From Myxococcales bacterium (lineage in GTDB: Bacteria > Myxococcota > Polyangia > Fen-1088): a stretch of DNA of 10,235 nucleotides. Location of the stretch: assembly GCA_003157315.1 (NCBI GenBank), contig PMJE01000149.1, positions 1 to 10,235 on the forward strand. Direction: 5' to 3'. This document shows positions 6,883-10,235 of this stretch, piece after piece. A program made the position numbers and the translations under genes. The notes under the pieces are model-generated. The model was not told the DNA's origin and did not search any database. It was given only the letters and a program-made list of their open reading frames with translations. Every line of letters starts with the position of its first letter. Within the stretch, counting starts at the first letter, position 1.

Positions 6883-8822
6883 TCGACCAGGATCTTCTCG
6901 ACAGGCTGAAACCCGCCTGTGCCCGCATCCTCCGCGCCAGCGACCGTGCTCTGTGCGGAACCGGCTACCTGGTGTCGAGCAAGTTCGTGGCCACTTGCTA
7001 CCACGTGGTTTCGTCTCTGCTCGACCAGCCGCTGGTGTGCCGCTTCGGAGACGTCGAGGTCTGGGAACGCTCGGCGCGTGTCATCCGCTGGGATAGCAAA
7101 CGCGACACCGCCTTGCTGGAGATCGAGGAGCCGGACCCCAGCAAGCCGGCGCCAGCCAAGCCGGTCGTAGTCGAGCCAGCCGGTGCGCAGCCGGCGGAGT
7201 GGTGCGGGTACGGGTATCCTGAGTTCGCGGAATTTCTCGGCATACCCCTGGCCGGCCAGGTTCTCGACGCGCACACAGTGGACAAGGATGGACGCCCGGC
7301 CCTCTGCCTGTGGGTCAACCAGTTCGCCGGCGCACTGCCGGAGTCGGTGGGCGGCTTCTCGGGCACTCCTGTTTTGGCGGGAAAGCGTCTTCTCGGCCAG
7401 CTCTTCCGCGTGCTTGGCGCCGAAGACGGCTGGCAAAAACCCCACCTCGCCATCTGCTACGCGACTCCCGCCTGGGCAGTGGCTGGGCTCATGGCCGCGT
7501 CTGGTTCCTCCCGAGACGCGATTGGAGAAATGCACCCGCCGCAGTCGGCGGCGGCCGCGACGCCACCATCCGACTTGAAGATGGCCGAGCGCCTGCAGCG
7601 ATACGAGACTGGCGCCGAGGCGCTCGCAGCGCTGCACACTGCTGGCAACCCACGCGAGGTGCGCAGGGTCCTGGAAGGCTGGGACGCTACCGGCCTGCCG
7701 CCCGAGCAAGGCATCCTGCTGGCAGCGGAGCTCCTGCTGGGAATGGCCGCGGTCGACGATGCCCTGCAGGTGCTGGAGCCCGTCGCCGATACGGTCCGCG
7801 GCCAGCAGCTAAGCGCCCTGGCTTTTTCATTGCAAGGCAACCATGTTCGCGCCCAGGCGCTGCTTCGGCTGCTCCCGTCCAGCGAAGAGACAGCGGGCAT
7901 CACTGGCGGCATTCTGAAGCGACGCTGGTTGCAGGAGGGAAGACGCAACTGGCTGGTGGCCTCGCACGAAGTGTATCGCAGCCAGAACGACATCCAGCCA
8001 AGTGCGTACTTGGCGGTGAACGTCGCGACGCTGGCGCTGCAACTTGGCGACGAGCCTGAGAGTCAGCGCGAGGCCACTCGCGCCAAGGAACTCGTTCTCA
8101 CCCAGCCTGACCAGAAGCGCACCCACTGGGACTGGGCCTCGCTCGCCGAGGCGGAACTCTTGCTCGGCGACCTTGCTGCTGCCCGCCATGACTACCAGCG
8201 CGCGGCAGCGCTGGTAGCTGCGAACGCACGCGACATCGCGGTGATGCGACGACAGGCTCGCCTCGATCTCGCGAAGATGGGCCGGCCGCGGGACGCGCTC
8301 GACGACGTGCTGCCGGTGGGCGGGGTCGCCTGTGTCATCGGCGCGCCGCTTGACGATGGCGCGTGGACGCCAGAGTGCCGGGCACGGCTGCGCCAGCGAA
8401 TGGCCGCCCTGCTTCGCGATCGGCAGGTTGTCTTTGGCTTCGCGTCCGCGACACGAGGGGCCGATCTCCTGTTCATCGAGGCCTTGCTCGACATCGGCGC
8501 GACGCCGAGTGTGTTCCTGCCCGCACCGCGGGAGGAATTCGAGGCCGGATGGGTCGGCCCAAGCTGGCGCGACTGCTTCCGTCGCATCCCTGCCGAGCGG
8601 GTACAAATCGTAAAGTCGCTGTCCGACGATCGGCCCTTCTCGGGCGCCGACGCGGAGGTCTTGCGGGCCGCCGTCGACATGGGCAAGCGTCTCGACGAGA
8701 CACCCTTGCTTGTGGCTGTCCCTCCCCCGCCCGGCACTGCGGACGCGCGCGCCGTGCTTGCGACAGTGGAAAGCTGGAAGCAAGACGGCTGCGGCAAGGT
8801 CGAGCTACTCTCGATCGCATAG
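6879..8822 (+). CDS. Trypsin-like protease / TPR-like repeats / SLOG-like sensor domain protein
   Basis: This is a 647-residue three-part protein. Residues 12-205 form a trypsin-like serine protease domain: CGTGYLV (26-32), His42 in ATCYHVV, Asp76 in RDTALLEIE and Ser161 in GGFSGTPVL. This is a complete candidate triad. No signal peptide is seen, so it should act in the cytosol. Residues 235-475 are helical and TPR-like, with the clearest unit at 420-445 (LAEAELLLGDLAAARHDYQ). Residues 482-645 form a Rossmann-like domain: VACVIGAPLDDG at 483-494, GFASATRGADLLFIEALL at 520-537 and VFLPAPREEF at 545-554. That pattern matches the C-terminal sensor that accompanies TPRs in bacterial conflict proteins (TPR-S/SLOG-like, named from memory). 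SLOG-type folds bind nucleotide-derived ligands. The GTG at 6879 has GGGGGA six bases upstream; the TTG at 6873 directly abuts that site and is less likely. The GTGA overlap with the phosphoesterase stop suggests coupled translation. Confidence 0.93.
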   Translation: MIDQDLLDRLKPACARILRASDRALCGTGYLVSSKFVATCYHVVSSLLDQPLVCRFGDVEVWERSARVIRWDSKRDTALLEIEEPDPSKPAPAKPVVVEPAGAQPAEWCGYGYPEFAEFLGIPLAGQVLDAHTVDKDGRPALCLWVNQFAGALPESVGGFSGTPVLAGKRLLGQLFRVLGAEDGWQKPHLAICYATPAWAVAGLMAASGSSRDAIGEMHPPQSAAAATPPSDLKMAERLQRYETGAEALAALHTAGNPREVRRVLEGWDATGLPPEQGILLAAELLLGMAAVDDALQVLEPVADTVRGQQLSALAFSLQGNHVRAQALLRLLPSSEETAGITGGILKRRWLQEGRRNWLVASHEVYRSQNDIQPSAYLAVNVATLALQLGDEPESQREATRAKELVLTQPDQKRTHWDWASLAEAELLLGDLAAARHDYQRAAALVAANARDIAVMRRQARLDLAKMGRPRDALDDVLPVGGVACVIGAPLDDGAWTPECRARLRQRMAALLRDRQVVFGFASATRGADLLFIEALLDIGATPSVFLPAPREEFEAGWVGPSWRDCFRRIPAERVQIVKSLSDDRPFSGADAEVLRAAVDMGKRLDETPLLVAVPPPPGTADARAVLATVESWKQDGCGKVELLSIA

Positions 8823-9190
8823 ACCGTTCGACGGACAGCTTCAGTGTTGCGGAGCGAAAAGCCCGGGACGGACGGCAACCTCTGGGAACGCCGCGCGCAG
8901 CCGATCCCAAACACGGATGCGGGGTCCGCCAGCGGCCGCGATGGCTATCGCAGGCACACTGCGTTGCCGCGCAAGATGATGCAACTTCGCAGCGGAATGG
9001 CCTCGCCGGGCGACATGTCCTGCAGGCGTCGGATCGGTCGCGATCGGCGTGTCTCCAGGCCCGGAGCCATCGAAGCGCGCCGCAACAACGCAGTGAGCGC
9101 GCCCGGAAAAGCCAGGGAGTTGCTTCCCGGGAACGAGGTGCGCGCGACTGCCACTGCCATGTTCCCATCCTGGAGATCTCGCTGACGCCG
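8823..9190. other. Interval without an intact gene
   Basis: Apart from the possible WD40 relic on the minus strand, I see only open frames created by high GC content, with basic low-complexity translations and no recognisable motif. A small stem CCGT-TCG-ACGG at 8824-8834 follows the protease stop but has no T-tract. A run of six T at 9196-9201 has no solid hairpin before it. No tRNA, CRISPR or insertion-sequence ends are visible. Confidence 0.5.
8841..9100 (-). pseudogene. Decayed WD40-repeat gene fragment
   Basis: The interval after the protease gene has no convincing intact gene. On the minus strand, pieces of WD40 blades appear in order. AHCVVAARFDGSG begins near 9098 and is followed by PIATD near 9040. 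GEAIPLR near 9007-8987, in another frame, resembles the GEP-V-LRGH linkers of WD40 proteins. GGPRIRVWD (8930-8904) is a typical blade end, and a TGA follows at 8841. The pieces are too close together for two whole blades and need a frame change, as expected of a relic. The intact STAND gene has the related blade end NRVRVWD at its own C-terminus, so this may be what remains of a similar gene. The matches are short and could be chance in GC-rich DNA. Confidence 0.32.
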
Positions 9191-9223
9191 TCAAATTTTT
9201 TCGCCTGCATCTATTCGCGCAGC

Positions 9224-9251
9224 TTGGCAGCTTTTGCGGGCCCGATATACT
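9224..9251 (+). promoter_or_regulatory. Sigma70-type promoter for the last gene, placed for leaderless transcription
   Basis: TTGGCA (9224-9229) and TATACT (9246-9251) each match five of six consensus bases and are separated by 16 bases. Only six bases lie between the -10 box and the ATG at 9258, so transcription should begin at or next to the A of the start codon. No purine-rich ribosome site precedes the ATG, which fits a leaderless mRNA. Confidence 0.6.
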
Positions 9252-9257
9252 GGCAGC

Positions 9258-10235
9258 ATGGCTGGTCAGCTCTTTGATGTGTTCGTGGTGGGTTCGGCCG
9301 ATCCCAGCCCCGCCGGAGAGACCCGCCTGGCTTCCGCGCTTTCGTCGAAGCATAGTGTCCCGCTGGCTACGGTGGCCAAGGCGATATCAGCCAAGAACCT
9401 GCGCGCGGGTCAAAGCGTAGAGCAGACGCAGGCGCAGGCGCTGGTGCGTCAGCTTCAGGTCATGGGCGCTGTCACGGTCATCCGGCCTGCGGCAGGCTCG
9501 CCACGCGCTTCATCGCAAGTGCCGTCCGCGGCGGGCCGAGGCACGGTCGCGCCCCCGCCACCGGCGATTTCCATGTCGCGAGCCGATCACCCGGCCGCTG
9601 CTCCTGCGACGAGCTCATCTCCCTCGGCGCTTGCCGCCGCGGCCCCGGGTTTTGGGCCACCTCTGGTTGCCCCGCCGGATCCCGCTTCAGCCGGCGGTGC
9701 CTTTGCTCCCCTGCAGCCTGGCAACCTCCCCGGCGCGCAGCCTGGTTCCAGCCGTGGTTCCTCGCCGCCGGGGTCCGACCCCTTCGCACCACGCTCAGCT
9801 CCTACTCCGGGTGTGGCGCCGCCAAGCAGTGGCACGTGGTTGGCGCCACCGCCGGCTGGCTCGCCAACCGGACGTTCGCGCGCCGGCACGCGCACACCGC
9901 CGCCGGCCAGTCAACACCCGAGCCCCGTGCCTGCCACCGATGCCTTCCACGCCGATGTATCGTCGTCGGGGCCCAGACTTGAGCTGGCGCGCGGCGATTC
10001 TACCCGTCCTTCCGACGACGTCGTACAGACCCGAGGCACGCCATCCGCGGGAAGTTTGCGCGACATCGGCGCCACGGCAGCCTCGGGCGTCACCATGGAC
10101 GAGGATCCCAGGAACCTAAACCTGGTCAGGTGCGCGCAGCACGGCCTTTACTACGACAAGACCAAGGCTTCCGGTTGTCGCAAGTGCATGTCGCTGGCTC
10201 GCGAGGTAGCCATGAGCTTCGAGAGCCGCAACGCT
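9258..10235 (+). CDS. Pro/Ala-rich protein with a CxxH...CxxC motif (3' end beyond the window)
   Basis: The frame opens at the ATG at 9258 and stays open for 326 codons to the window edge. Residues 1-78 form a compact alpha/beta-like domain (QLFDVFVVGSADPS, then ETRLASALSSKHSVPLATVA and QLQVMGAVTVIRP). It resembles small N-terminal domains of myxobacterial proteins of unknown role. Residues 79 to about 270 are a long disordered linker rich in Pro, Ala, Ser and Gly. After it comes a candidate zinc site, Cys292-x2-His295 ... Cys307-x2-Cys310, within RCAQHGLYYDKTKASGCRKC. The protein continues beyond the window, so the main domain may be missing. It has its own promoter and lies beyond the WD40 relic, so it is probably not part of the conflict system. 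No function can be assigned from this piece. Confidence 0.85.
   Translation, partial: MAGQLFDVFVVGSADPSPAGETRLASALSSKHSVPLATVAKAISAKNLRAGQSVEQTQAQALVRQLQVMGAVTVIRPAAGSPRASSQVPSAAGRGTVAPPPPAISMSRADHPAAAPATSSSPSALAAAAPGFGPPLVAPPDPASAGGAFAPLQPGNLPGAQPGSSRGSSPPGSDPFAPRSAPTPGVAPPSSGTWLAPPPAGSPTGRSRAGTRTPPPASQHPSPVPATDAFHADVSSSGPRLELARGDSTRPSDDVVQTRGTPSAGSLRDIGATAASGVTMDEDPRNLNLVRCAQHGLYYDKTKASGCRKCMSLAREVAMSFESRNA

Noticed and set aside
6648..7709. Long minus-strand open frame (353 codons) across the phosphoesterase-protease junction
   Set aside because: It lies antisense to two genes with complete catalytic motifs. It has no recognisable domain and an Arg/Gly/Ala-heavy composition typical of shadows in GC-rich DNA.
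7827..8783. Minus-strand open frame of 318 codons inside the protease gene
   Set aside because: It is antisense to the TPR and SLOG-like parts, whose motifs are clear, and its own translation shows no family features.
9184..9201. T-tract after GACGCCGTC as an intrinsic terminator for the protease operon
   Set aside because: The stem would be only three or four base pairs and lies over 350 bases after the protease stop codon.
8363..9277. Plus-strand open frame of 304 codons running from the protease gene to the last promoter
   Set aside because: It begins inside the SLOG-like coding region in another frame, is extremely Arg/Ala-rich and shows no motif.
1..10235. CRISPR arrays, tRNA/rRNA genes, transposases, insertion-sequence ends
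   Set aside because: I read through for regular direct repeats, cloverleaf-like patterns and transposase motifs and found none.

Overview
This is a GC-rich bacterial window. It carries a compact, divergently transcribed gene cluster that looks like a biological-conflict (anti-invader or regulated-suicide) system. Large multidomain STAND/WD40, TIR, trypsin-like and TPR proteins, together with a Pro/Ala-rich gene ending in a CxxH...CxxC motif at the right edge, suggest Myxococcota (the former Deltaproteobacteria). That assignment is inferred from protein style; no rRNA or other marker is present.

Layout. Positions 2-178 (+) hold the last 58 codons of an unrecognised gene. A hairpin at 186-210 lies between it and the convergent minus-strand operon. 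That operon reads right to left. The first gene, 5239-3866 (-), encodes a degenerate SIR2-like domain fused to a TIR domain. It overlaps by four bases (ATGA) the second gene, 3869-210 (-), a 1219-residue nSTAND NTPase with one predicted membrane helix and a WD40 propeller. A 179-base intergenic region (5240-5418) with two inverted repeats and back-to-back -10-like boxes separates this operon from a plus-strand operon. The plus-strand operon holds a calcineurin-like metallophosphoesterase (5419-6882) and, overlapping it by GTGA, a protein with a trypsin-like protease, helical TPR-like repeats and a SLOG-like Rossmann domain (6879-8822). The stretch 8823-9257 has no intact gene. Its minus strand holds what looks like a decayed WD40 fragment, and its right end carries a good sigma70-type promoter placed for leaderless expression of the last gene (9258 to beyond the window edge).

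How the genes may work together (inference). The nSTAND-WD40 protein would be the NTP-driven switch and sensor platform, and SIR2-TIR its co-translated effector, most likely a TIR NADase. On the other arm the SLOG/TPR part of the protease is built like a ligand sensor that could gate proteolysis, and the phosphoesterase could make or destroy that ligand. All four proteins have the features of known conflict-system families. I do not know this exact four-gene, two-operon combination as a named, characterised system.
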